Below, piece after piece: positions 8,243-16,122 of a stretch of DNA of 64,000 nucleotides. The position numbers and the translations under genes are program-made. Source of the DNA: Robiginitomaculum sp. (GTDB lineage: Bacteria > Pseudomonadota > Alphaproteobacteria > Caulobacterales > Maricaulaceae). Each line of letters opens with the position of its first letter. Position 1 is the first letter of the stretch. The notes under the pieces were generated by a model. It was not told the DNA's origin. It saw only the letters and a list, made by a program, of their open reading frames with translations, and did no database searches. The DNA is taken from positions 1 through 64,000 of the forward strand of contig NVXG01000007.1 in the NCBI GenBank assembly GCA_002733805.1. Direction: 5' to 3'.

Positions 8243-9121
8243 ATGAGGCGACTTCCCCCGCTAAACGCTCTACGAGCCTTTGAGGCCACAGCGCGGCTCA
8301 ATGGCGTACAAAAAGCCAGTGAGGAGCTGCACGTCACTCATGGTGCAATAAGCCGCCACGTCAAACAATTGGAAGAGTGGCTAGGGATAACGCTTTTCGA
8401 TCGCAGCCGCCGTTCCCTTATGCTGAATGCGACAGGACGGACATATCTGCACAGCATTTCTTCTGCGCTAAATCTAATTCAGGAGGGTACAGCCAATTTA
8501 CAGCAGTACAAACCATCCAATACGCTGGGGATCGTGACAACGCATTCAATAGCAACCAAATGGTTATTGGCAAAGTTGCCGGATTTTTACAAACAGTATC
8601 CTAAAATTGAAGTGTGGCTATCAATGGAGCAGTCGCTCACCGATTTTGGGGAAAACACCGTAGATGTTGGCTTAAGAATGGGAACTGGTCCTTGGGCAGA
8701 CGTAGAGTGCATACCATTAATGCGAGACCGGCTCATTACAGTCTGTAGTTCGCAATTATTAGAGCGGGGACAACCCTTAAATCAGCCCGAAGACCTTGCT
8801 GCCTATACTTTGCTTCACGATCAGGCGCCTTCCATGCAATGGAGTCGCTGGTTTATAGAAAATAATGTTACTTCAATTGATTATTCAAACGGTCCCCGGT
8901 TTTCCAGTTCCGATATTCTAATAAAGGCTGCCATGAGTGGTCAGGGCGTGGCGTTAGTGAATGAAGTATTGGCGGCAGAAGATTTAGCGCAGGGTAATTT
9001 GGTTCAACCGCTACTTCAATCTGTCGACTTGGGTGATTTTTTCTGGTTAATTTTACCACCGGGTCGCCAATTGAATTCAAAGGTGAAATACTTCAGTGAA
9101 TGGATAAAAACTATGGTATAG
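8243..9121 (+). CDS. LysR-family transcriptional regulator, GcvA-like
   Basis: A 292-residue LysR regulator. The N-terminal winged helix (residues 1-65) has PPLNALRAFEATAR, VTHGAISRHVKQLEEWLG and LFDRSRR, the hallmarks of the GcvA/AmpR-like subgroup; the remainder is the effector-binding domain. A ribosome site AAGGTGA lies 6 bases before the ATG. It is transcribed divergently from the glutathione transferase, the usual arrangement for a LysR protein that controls its neighbour, so it probably regulates that gene in response to an unknown, perhaps aromatic or quinone, ligand. A strong hairpin follows it. Confidence 0.9.
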   Translation: MRRLPPLNALRAFEATARLNGVQKASEELHVTHGAISRHVKQLEEWLGITLFDRSRRSLMLNATGRTYLHSISSALNLIQEGTANLQQYKPSNTLGIVTTHSIATKWLLAKLPDFYKQYPKIEVWLSMEQSLTDFGENTVDVGLRMGTGPWADVECIPLMRDRLITVCSSQLLERGQPLNQPEDLAAYTLLHDQAPSMQWSRWFIENNVTSIDYSNGPRFSSSDILIKAAMSGQGVALVNEVLAAEDLAQGNLVQPLLQSVDLGDFFWLILPPGRQLNSKVKYFSEWIKTMV

Positions 9122-9205
9122 TAATATTTTATTACGTTAGATTATCTCACATATATGTGCTTTTATTGTCCTTTTATGTCCGCCAATAAAAGCCTAATTT
9201 ACAAG

Positions 9206-9241
9206 AAGCCTAAATCGTCATGAAAATGGTGATTTAGGCTT
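9206..9241 (+). terminator. Hairpin terminator after the LysR gene
   Basis: A perfect 11-base stem, AAGCCTAAATC with GATTTAGGCTT, around a 14-base loop that can itself pair (CAT/ATG). It ends in TTATTT. It separates the LysR gene from the following hydrolase gene. Confidence 0.6.
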
Positions 9242-9281
9242 ATTTGACACTGGATTAAAAATCTAATTTTAGGACATTTTG

Positions 9282-10718
9282 ATGCTTCACATCGGCAAAA
9301 CTTTGAGTCTTATCGTATCACTTATCTTGATGTCGCTGGTTACATCTCCTCCCTTGTTAAGTGCCGAATTACCACATGCCATCCAATGGAATAATATTTC
9401 GACAGATGAAATCGCTGACATTCCCTTCAAAACGGTTGATCCTGATGTTTTAAAAAGCGCCTTTGAGAAAAGAGGGTTTGTATCCACCCCCTTAAATTAT
9501 GACGATCCGAACGGACGCCAGATAAATATATTCTATCGTTTGATGCCCTCTCACGGTTCAACCAGCGCCGATTTAAATAAACCGATTTTGGTGGTGATGA
9601 ATGGTGGCCCAGGCTCTGCCTCCAGTGGTTATAGAGCTCTTGACCATAATTATCAGGACCCCCAGGCGGTGGATGCTTTTTCTGAATTAGCAAAATACTT
9701 CCGCATTCTGGCGGTGGACCAGCGCGGAACGGGTCAGTCTATGCCTTTAGATTTGGACAACCCAAAGCTATCGCAAAAAATTATAGCCCGTTATTTTGAT
9801 GCGGATGAGCATGCCAGAGACCATGGGGCAGTGATTGCCGCTGTGATCCCAAAAGATGAGAAATTTTTTATTCTGGCGAGAAGTTATGGCGGGCTTATAG
9901 GATTTCAATATCTTACCCTTGAGGGAGAGCTGAGAGTGCCTGCCGGAATGGTGATGTCCAGTGCGATGCAGCCGCATATGGATTCTGTTCAAGTGTTTGC
10001 CAAACGCCGCGAGAAACAACTTGATCTAAACCGTCGCCTCCTAGCTTCTAATTCTGACATCAAAAATAAAATTGATCGTTTGCGCCTGCATCTCGACTCT
10101 CTTGGTATTGATTCCAATAATGTGCACAGGTTGTGGCACTATTTGGGCAAAGATCTCGGTTGGGAACAAAAGTTAGCCAATCAGATAGATGTTTTGCTTG
10201 ATATCCGTTCCCCGGAAATTATGAAATCTAATCTTCAGGATGGAACATCCAGTACGGTAAACTTACTGAACTATGTCCTGTCCAGTGCGGCACTAACCCC
10301 CGGGTTTACGGACCGGACAATGACCATTGAAACATCCCGGATGATACCATTTGAAAACTGGATGTTGGATGAAAACTGGACCTTGAATCAGATCGGCAAA
10401 GATGGCAGTTGGCGAGAAAAATTTATCAATGCCGTAGATGATAATCAGCCACCAGCGACCGCGATACCCTCCGTAAGTGAAATCAGAGAGGCTCTGAGCC
10501 ATCATCATATACTTTTCACTTTTGGCCGTTCCGATGCTTTTTTATCTCAAGAAAGACAGTTACAAAACGCCAAGCGGTTCGAGACTGCCAACCAAACACA
10601 GTTTCACGTATTTGAAGGGGGGCACGGGGCATCATTCTCTGAAGAGGGCGCAAGGACTGTATGGCAATGGGCACGCACTTTACTCAAGGGTAATTCAAGC
10701 CTGACCAATAATGAGTAA
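9282..10718 (+). CDS. Exported alpha/beta hydrolase, peptidase S33-like
   Basis: A 478-residue protein with a Sec signal peptide (hydrophobic core about residues 9-25, ending near LLSA). The mature part is an alpha/beta hydrolase of the prolyl-aminopeptidase (S33) type: oxyanion motif NGGPG at 107-111, DQRGTGQS further on, and the probable nucleophile Ser201 in LARSYGG. The nucleophile elbow is A-x-S-x-G rather than the usual G-x-S-x-G. The C-terminal GGHGASF supplies a candidate catalytic His. Likely a periplasmic or surface peptidase/esterase; substrate unknown. Start at the ATG with AGGACA 6-8 bases upstream. AT-rich codon usage like its neighbours in this stretch. Confidence 0.82.
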   Translation: MLHIGKTLSLIVSLILMSLVTSPPLLSAELPHAIQWNNISTDEIADIPFKTVDPDVLKSAFEKRGFVSTPLNYDDPNGRQINIFYRLMPSHGSTSADLNKPILVVMNGGPGSASSGYRALDHNYQDPQAVDAFSELAKYFRILAVDQRGTGQSMPLDLDNPKLSQKIIARYFDADEHARDHGAVIAAVIPKDEKFFILARSYGGLIGFQYLTLEGELRVPAGMVMSSAMQPHMDSVQVFAKRREKQLDLNRRLLASNSDIKNKIDRLRLHLDSLGIDSNNVHRLWHYLGKDLGWEQKLANQIDVLLDIRSPEIMKSNLQDGTSSTVNLLNYVLSSAALTPGFTDRTMTIETSRMIPFENWMLDENWTLNQIGKDGSWREKFINAVDDNQPPATAIPSVSEIREALSHHHILFTFGRSDAFLSQERQLQNAKRFETANQTQFHVFEGGHGASFSEEGARTVWQWARTLLKGNSSLTNNE

Positions 10719-10758
10719 ATGACCGGAAACCGAAGACCTGAGTCGGTGATAACAAAGG

Positions 10759-10796
10759 TTCCTCTAAGCCGACTACTCTTGTAAAAACCAATAAAA
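10759..10796 (+). repeat. Degenerate copy of the tRNA-Glu 3' end and flank (attR-like)
   Basis: Second member of the imperfect direct repeat described at 5682-5721. The shared core is TGTAAAAACCAATAAAA, and before it TTCC-CTA-G-CC-AC- columns still match the tRNA. Lies between the stop of the hydrolase gene and the end of the EAL-like gene. A six-base stem (AGTCGG 10741-10746 with CCGACT 10769-10774) overlaps it and could also serve as a terminator. Confidence 0.45.
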
Positions 10797-10826
10797 AAAT
10801 GGTTGGTGTGTTTAAAAAAGTTCTTT

Positions 10827-12071
10827 TCAAGAGGCTTCCAGTCGTTGAAAAATATCTTGTGGTGTCAAAGGTGCCGGTGACTTTGGAGCCAACATGCCTT
10901 TTCCAACACTATTTCCAGCAAAAAACTGCACACCTGCACGCTTCAGGATTAAAATTTGATGGCGATGATTAACGCCCGTAATATACACGCATGCGTTCAT
11001 TTTTTTTGCTTCTAAGCAGAAGGCAGAAATGGAAGTAATATTTTTTGAGTTCAGCTTTTGATCTGAACCAACAAATTGTTTTAGATCGAAGCCAAATAAG
11101 TGAACTTTGCACCCGTGAAAGGATGATAAATTAATTGATGAGTCCAAATTGTGGATCAAAATCCTACTGCATAATTTGTCAAAGTATCGAATATATTCGA
11201 CCAATTTGAATTCTGGAGTACCAGCCGGTATTCTATCTATGCAAACCATAAAGCATTTTCTGAATTTCTCCGGTACTTTTGCAAGTTGGGAAATGTAACT
11301 ATTCCGGCTTTTGGGGTGGGCAAGTGTCTCAAAGGATACCGTCACCGAAATTACGACAATCTCGCCATCCTTTAGCAGGGACGAAAAATCTTCTTGTGCC
11401 TTCAGCAGCATCTGAAAGTCCAATTTCCGTATATCATCGGATGATATATCATTTGGCAGTGCATCACGTTCCTCGCGGGAAATTTCGTCGATTATATTGT
11501 GAGGATGCAGTGTGTAACTTGTAATTCTATTTGAAAGAGAGTCCCAAATAGGATGATATGCAAAAGTGATGTCATGTATTGGGTCTAAGTTTAATTGCGT
11601 ACTTTTATGAGCTGGTGGTAGAGCAAAGACCAACGGAGTCGTCTTATTCGTTTTAGTGCCTTCTTTCTCTTCGCTACTCATTTCGATTACTGAATTGCTT
11701 ATTTTCTGATCAGACAAACGGTTATAGTTGGAATTGATTTTAATGTTTTTGAGGTGTTTTTTTCCCAGAAAAAACTCAAGAATTCCCTCTCCCAATTCCT
11801 TGACCTGAAGGCACCCATCTTTTTCTGTCGTGTTAGCTAGAATCACTAAAAATCCATCACTTGACTGGATGATTATATCGTTACTTGATATGCGTTTTCC
11901 TAGAAAAGATTCACCAGCCGTAAAAATATCATCCCGCATGGCAGGCCATGATTTACCAACAGCATGTTTGATCATTTGCAAATTTATAAATTGCAAACGG
12001 GCAACACCGACCAAGCCATCATCAGAAACCAAAGATCGTATTTTTTTCAATTTAACGATAGAAATGTTCAT
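10827..12071 (-). CDS. Degenerate EAL-domain-like protein
   Basis: A 414-residue protein whose C-terminal 250 residues follow the layout of an EAL (c-di-GMP phosphodiesterase) domain: FAYHPIWDSLSNRITSY takes the place of the YQPIV start, and the end reads like the closing strand FFAGNSVGKGMLAPKSP. The EAL triplet itself and the metal-binding Glu/Asp residues I would expect are not visible, so catalysis is unlikely; such proteins usually act as binding or adaptor modules. The N-terminal 150 residues resemble a worn GGDEF-like fold but without a GGDEF motif. Isolated, AT-rich gene, no strong ribosome site at the ATG. Confidence 0.55.
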   Translation of the reverse strand: MNISIVKLKKIRSLVSDDGLVGVARLQFINLQMIKHAVGKSWPAMRDDIFTAGESFLGKRISSNDIIIQSSDGFLVILANTTEKDGCLQVKELGEGILEFFLGKKHLKNIKINSNYNRLSDQKISNSVIEMSSEEKEGTKTNKTTPLVFALPPAHKSTQLNLDPIHDITFAYHPIWDSLSNRITSYTLHPHNIIDEISREERDALPNDISSDDIRKLDFQMLLKAQEDFSSLLKDGEIVVISVTVSFETLAHPKSRNSYISQLAKVPEKFRKCFMVCIDRIPAGTPEFKLVEYIRYFDKLCSRILIHNLDSSINLSSFHGCKVHLFGFDLKQFVGSDQKLNSKNITSISAFCLEAKKMNACVYITGVNHRHQILILKRAGVQFFAGNSVGKGMLAPKSPAPLTPQDIFQRLEAS

Positions 12072-12368
12072 TTTTGCACCGGTTCATTTGTGCGGTCAAT
12101 TAAGTTTAAATAACCATGCTATTGGTAATGTTAAGGGGCGTATAATCGTAGAACTTTTAAATTGCGACATATTTACGCACCAGAACAAAAGATTGCCAAA
12201 GTAACGGTTTCCCAAAAAAAACATATATTTGAATACCCCGATGGGGCGAGTTTTTCGCCCGATTTTGTGCTCGTTCTTGCGCCGGTTTCAAAAAACCGGT
12301 AGGTTATTGCCGTTGCGGACCGTTGCTGATGTGCAGTACTGGCAGCTGTGACAAGAGTGGGGGAAGTA
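12072..12368. other. Intergenic stretch with two small hairpins
   Basis: About 297 bases between the divergent EAL-like and membrane-protein genes with no gene. Two perfect small inverted repeats stand out: GGGCGA/TCGCCC (12244-12260) and CCGGTTT/AAACCGG (12282-12299), both without a T-run on the plus strand. Base composition changes here from AT-rich to balanced, so this may be the right edge of the accessory stretch. Confidence 0.4.
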
Positions 12369-12779
12369 ATGGGTATTCTTAAATTTTTATTTCGCGAGGG
12401 GTCGTCATTTATTTTTGGCGCCTTTATCGTATTGTTCGCAATGCGGTTTTTTTCGTATTACGCTTGGCCGGAAGACGCGTTGGGCATGTTTGCATTTAGT
12501 GCATTTTGTATGGCTTACTTGGCCATGCAAATGGGATTGGCCGCCTTTGCCAAGGTCGGCCATGATGGTCCGGTTGTTGACTTGTTTCTATCCATAATTC
12601 CGCTAATCGCGCTGATTGTGATTGCGGTTTTGCAGATTGTTGAAGAAATTCCGCTATCCATGTTTCAAATGTATGCATTGGGTTTGGCTGCCATCGTTGT
12701 GTTGATGGACATTACCTTTAATACGCTGATCTTGTTCAAAATGAATCGATTGGCTAATGATTATGTGCAAATGAAATAA
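12369..12779 (+). CDS. Four-helix integral membrane protein, unknown
   Basis: A 136-residue protein with four predicted membrane helices (about residues 11-31, 38-63, 70-92, 98-122) and almost no soluble parts. I do not recognise the family. The ATG at 12369 has a GGGGGAAG ribosome site 4-5 bases upstream; a GTG at 12348 in frame would add seven residues. It stands alone and converges on the DUF2855 gene with a shared hairpin between them. Confidence 0.65.
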   Translation: MGILKFLFREGSSFIFGAFIVLFAMRFFSYYAWPEDALGMFAFSAFCMAYLAMQMGLAAFAKVGHDGPVVDLFLSIIPLIALIVIAVLQIVEEIPLSMFQMYALGLAAIVVLMDITFNTLILFKMNRLANDYVQMK

Positions 12780-12799
12780 GCAGCTTGGGAGCTTATTTC
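12773..12799. terminator. Bidirectional hairpin between convergent genes
   Basis: A perfect nine-base stem GAAATAAGC/GCTTATTTC (12773-12781, 12791-12799) with a nine-base loop. The left arm covers the stop codon of the upstream membrane protein. T-rich arms on both strands and the convergent position suggest termination in both directions. Confidence 0.5.
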
Positions 12800-12821
12800 C
12801 TGAAGAATTGGTTCAACTGAA

Positions 12822-13904
12822 TCAAGACTTCAGAGAAAGCACATAGCCAGTATTGGGCGAAACTTGCCCGGCCATGATTTCGGCAAACATTCGCTTTGCG
12901 TCTGTTTTGCCGGAGCCATGGGTGATCTTCAACCAATCCATATCCGTACTGGCCCAATCCTGTAGAGCTGTTCCGATTTTGCTTTGCAGGGCTGCGCCAC
13001 CCCATTCTTTGCGCCGTTTTAAGGCTTGATCTGGTGCGAAGAAGAAGATGGGTTTGGCTCCCGGCATCGGACCGGGGTCTTCGAATTTATCCCAATGGCT
13101 GATCCCGACGGCACAGCTATAGACCAGTGCGTCACCCAAATGTTCGTGCAATGCCCGTTTGACCTGCGCGTTGCCTGCCATGTCTATGTAAACAGATTTT
13201 TGCTTGGGTATTTGGCCAAGTTCGTCATAGCTATACACCTGATCGCAATCACCGATCTTTTGTACAAAGTCTTTGTTGCCGGCTGAGGTCAGCCCGATAA
13301 TATTTGGTTTATTGCCTCCGCTTTGGGCAAACAGTCGGGCCACGCCCATGGCCGTTTTGCTGGACGCACTGCCCAAAATAACATTCTTGGCCCCAAAACG
13401 ATCATTATCCTCAAAAAAATCATGTAACAAAAACGAAGTGGCAAACAGCGGTTGGAACAACATCTGTATGTCTTCGGCCGCAGGAGGCAGCGCTGCCTTC
13501 TGAACGCGTAAATAATCATTATAGATCGGGGGGAGATCGACCCGGTGCGCGGTGGTATCTACAAAGCTGTTTGGCTTTACCTTGCCCGGTTGGAAAATCA
13601 CATGGCTGGCAAATGGCAAAAACCCGTAAATGCGCTCGCCGACTTTGATTTGTGGGTGGTTTGACGCAAGTACGTTGGCAAATCCCCACACAGGGACCAA
13701 GCCCCACGGCTCGGCCACCGGAAAAAATTTCCAATACCCGATTACGTCACCAGTAGCGGCATAGGAAATGTTGTTGGCGGTGAGTGCAAACCGATCGATG
13801 GACAGCAATATCTCGCCTTCATCCAGATTGTGCGGGAGCTCGATGTCGACAAATCGGCTTTTTCGAATATCGGTCCGGTCCAATTGAAATTGTACAGCTT
13901 GCAA
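12822..13904 (-). CDS. DUF2855 family protein, zinc-free MDR-like
   Basis: A 360-residue protein of the DUF2855 family, distantly related to medium-chain alcohol dehydrogenases/quinone reductases. The N-terminal part has the GroES-like strand pattern and the sequence GERIYGFLPFASH; the Rossmann region shows NVILGSASSKTAMGVARLF. Reaction unknown. The start is TTG at 13904: AGGAGA stands 5 bases before it and no better ATG exists near. Single gene. Confidence 0.8.
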   Translation of the reverse strand: MQAVQFQLDRTDIRKSRFVDIELPHNLDEGEILLSIDRFALTANNISYAATGDVIGYWKFFPVAEPWGLVPVWGFANVLASNHPQIKVGERIYGFLPFASHVIFQPGKVKPNSFVDTTAHRVDLPPIYNDYLRVQKAALPPAAEDIQMLFQPLFATSFLLHDFFEDNDRFGAKNVILGSASSKTAMGVARLFAQSGGNKPNIIGLTSAGNKDFVQKIGDCDQVYSYDELGQIPKQKSVYIDMAGNAQVKRALHEHLGDALVYSCAVGISHWDKFEDPGPMPGAKPIFFFAPDQALKRRKEWGGAALQSKIGTALQDWASTDMDWLKITHGSGKTDAKRMFAEIMAGQVSPNTGYVLSLKS

Positions 13905-14052
13905 CTTGTTCTCCTAGATTTTGGTACGCATTGGGCAACACTATAAGGCATAACCCACTGCAATGGCGCAATAAATAAAATTTTAGGACTTTGGCTTCGC
14001 CTTTAGCAAGAAAATATGTTACCAATTGCGCCTGTATGGAGAGGGTAGAGTT

Positions 14053-14541
14053 GTGGCGGACGAGCAAGAGGTCGAAGTCAAGGGACGGATCAAATGGTTT
14101 GACGCAGGTAAAGGGTATGGGTTTATCGAGCCAGATGAAGTCGGCGACGATATCATGTTGCACATTTCCACCTTGCGTCAGTATAGCCCGGATTCACCTC
14201 TAGAAGGCGATCGAATTACCTGCACGGCCGTGCGTGGCGCTAAGGGGCTGCACGCCCTTGAAATTCTGGATTTCCTGCACGAAGCCCCAAAGCCTATGCC
14301 ATTCGATGATGGTGAAGACGAAACCAGTTATAAACCGGCTATTGTCAAATGGTTTAACCGCATCAAGGGGTACGGGTTCGTCAACCTCGAAGATGGCGAA
14401 AAGGACATGTTTGTTCATGCGGAGGTGTTAAGTCAGGCTGGCTTGGTCGACATTATCATTGACCAAAGGGTGCTGGTTCAAATCGAAAAAGGCCCCAAGG
14501 GTTATAACGTAACCAAAATCAGATTGCCTCAAGCCGAATAA
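14053..14541 (+). CDS. Double cold-shock-domain protein
   Basis: A 162-residue protein with two cold-shock domains joined by an acidic linker. Domain 1 (about residues 6-70) reads [15 protein letters not shown] with DIMLHIS as second RNA-binding motif; domain 2 (about 93-158) reads [14 protein letters not shown] and DMFVHAE. Such double-domain CspA relatives are common in alphaproteobacteria and bind single-stranded RNA/DNA. GTG at 14053 was chosen because GGAGAGGG lies 8 bases upstream; a TTG at 14026 is possible. It is followed closely by the DUF192 gene, the usual neighbour in this group. Confidence 0.92.
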   Translation: MADEQEVEVKGRIKWFDAGKGYGFIEPDEVGDDIMLHISTLRQYSPDSPLEGDRITCTAVRGAKGLHALEILDFLHEAPKPMPFDDGEDETSYKPAIVKWFNRIKGYGFVNLEDGEKDMFVHAEVLSQAGLVDIIIDQRVLVQIEKGPKGYNVTKIRLPQAE

Positions 14542-14615
14542 CGCGCCTGCCATTTCACCGACTTACCCGGCTATTGCAACCTTGCGATTTACTGCTTTGC
14601 AGGGTAGGGGAAGGT

Positions 14616-15158
14616 ATGAAAACATTCCTCTTTACGCTGATCGTATTTTTGCTGCCAAGCGGTTATGCCATTGCTGATGGCGTGCTCGTTGATTTTGGCG
14701 CTTTGCAACCCCTTGAGATCGTCAGTGCTGAACAAACCATTCGGTTGGCGGTTGAATTTGCTGATGATCCGATTGAGCGAGCGCAAGGCCTGATGCACCG
14801 GGAGAAAATGGCCGATGATCATGGCATGTTATTTGATTTTGATCGGCGCAGCACGGTCAATATGTGGATGAAAAATACCTTGATTCCACTGGACATGATA
14901 TTTTTAAGTAAAACCGGCCGGGTGGTAACCATTGCTCGCAATGCCAAACCCGGATCTTTGCGCCGAATATCATCTGGCGTGCCAGTTTCGGGGGTTTTGG
15001 AGGTCAATGCTGGCATGGCGCGCAAATGGAATATCAGACGTGGCGATATGGTGCAGCACGCCATGTTTGGGCAGATGTTGGTTTCGGTTGTTGAGACGAT
15101 TGATCCGCCAGAGGTGCAAGAACAGCAAGTGGCTGCCGCGCCGCAAAAATCTGAATAA
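14616..15158 (+). CDS. Exported DUF192 family protein
   Basis: A 180-residue protein with a Sec signal peptide ([20 protein letters not shown]) and one DUF192 domain. The family signature is visible: [14 protein letters not shown], and [18 protein letters not shown]192 proteins are small periplasmic beta-barrel proteins of unknown function. The ATG at 14616 has GGGGAAGG 4 bases upstream. Probably co-transcribed with the cold-shock gene 74 bases before it. Confidence 0.88.
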   Translation: MKTFLFTLIVFLLPSGYAIADGVLVDFGALQPLEIVSAEQTIRLAVEFADDPIERAQGLMHREKMADDHGMLFDFDRRSTVNMWMKNTLIPLDMIFLSKTGRVVTIARNAKPGSLRRISSGVPVSGVLEVNAGMARKWNIRRGDMVQHAMFGQMLVSVVETIDPPEVQEQQVAAAPQKSE

Positions 15159-15223
15159 AAAATTCCAATTGCTGAAATTGGGGCTTGTAAACCCGTCGAA
15201 AGCGCATACAACCACTTTCCGTT

Positions 15224-15300
<77 letters not shown>

Positions 15301-15478
15301 TTTCATTTCATTGAAATATGGCAAGTTCTGAACCAATCAGCGCTTTGCCATTTGGTATGTTGCGGGAAAGCCGCTAACCTGCAGGGCAATAGATTCGAGC
15401 AAATCATCTGTACCCAGTATTTCTTGGATCGGTTTTATAACTGCCGATTGGCAACTGCCCCAATATGAGGTGATTCAT

Positions 15479-15784
15479 ATGCCCGCCCTGATTTACCAAC
15501 CAGACCGAAATGCCATGCAATCCGGCCGGGCCAAAATGAAAAACTGGATACTGGAATTTGATCCAACCCAGGCCCGCAACATTGATCCGTTGACCGGCTG
15601 GACCAGTTCCGGTGACATGCAGGCGCAGGTAAAAATGAAGTTTCCTTCGTGCCGGCATGCCAAAAGATATGCGGAACGCCACGGCATCGAATATCGAGTA
15701 GTTGATAAACCGGACAGAGTTCGGCAATCCAAAAGCTATTCTGATAATTTTTCCACAGATCGACGGCAGTCTTGGACCCATTAA
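15479..15784 (+). CDS. NADH dehydrogenase accessory subunit, NDUFS4-like (ETC complex I conserved region)
   Basis: A 101-residue protein matching the ETC complex I subunit conserved region (the mitochondrial NDUFS4/18-kDa subunit). It opens with an ARIYQP-like ALIYQPDRNAMQSG, then WILEFDP, the Gly-Trp-Thr-Ser-Ser stretch after DPLTGW, and ends with FPSCRHAKRYAERHGIEYRV. In alphaproteobacteria this subunit attaches to the peripheral arm of complex I. ATG at 15479 follows TGAGG by 8 bases; a GTG three codons earlier is possible. Lies alone between tRNA-Pro and tRNA-Arg. Confidence 0.88.
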   Translation: MPALIYQPDRNAMQSGRAKMKNWILEFDPTQARNIDPLTGWTSSGDMQAQVKMKFPSCRHAKRYAERHGIEYRVVDKPDRVRQSKSYSDNFSTDRRQSWTH

Positions 15785-15846
15785 GTCGGGTTGGTCTTGT
15801 TGTTCTCGGTGCAATGCCAGTTTATTTCGACGTTCAGTAAAATGAT

Positions 15847-15874
15847 GGTTTTACCTAGCGTAAAACCGCGCTAG
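15847..15874. other. Two overlapping, mutually exclusive hairpins
   Basis: GGTTTTAC (15847-15854) pairs perfectly with GTAAAACC (15860-15867), while CTAGCG (15855-15860) pairs perfectly with CGCTAG (15869-15874). Base 15860 and the loop of the first are used in the second, so both cannot form together. They lie between the NDUFS4-like gene and tRNA-Arg, 20 bases before the tRNA. Possibly a terminator without a T-run or a processing signal. Confidence 0.35.
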
Positions 15875-15893
15875 ATACTGCCCAACATCAAAT

Positions 15894-15970
15894 GGCCCCG
15901 TAGCTCAGCTGGATAGAGCACCGGACTTCTAATCCGACGGTCGCACGTTCGAATCGTGCCGGGGTCACCA
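15894..15970 (+). tRNA. tRNA-Arg (anticodon TCT)
   Basis: A 77-base cloverleaf with CCA encoded. Acceptor stem GGCCCCG/CGGGGTC has one G-T pair; the anticodon loop CTTCTAA gives anticodon TCT; T arm GCACG/CGTGC is perfect. The outermost anticodon-stem pair (27-43) is a C-A mismatch, a small oddity. Confidence 0.96.
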
Positions 15971-16122
15971 TTTTTCACACAAAATCACCTGGCACCGCAG
16001 GTTTTGCCTAATTTAGCGGCATGACAAGGCGCAAAGCCCTCGTTAAACTCGCCGCAAGGGTCCCAAAGGACTCGGCACCGGAGTCGAATGAACTACGGGC
16101 AAAACAATTTGAGGGGGAGATC

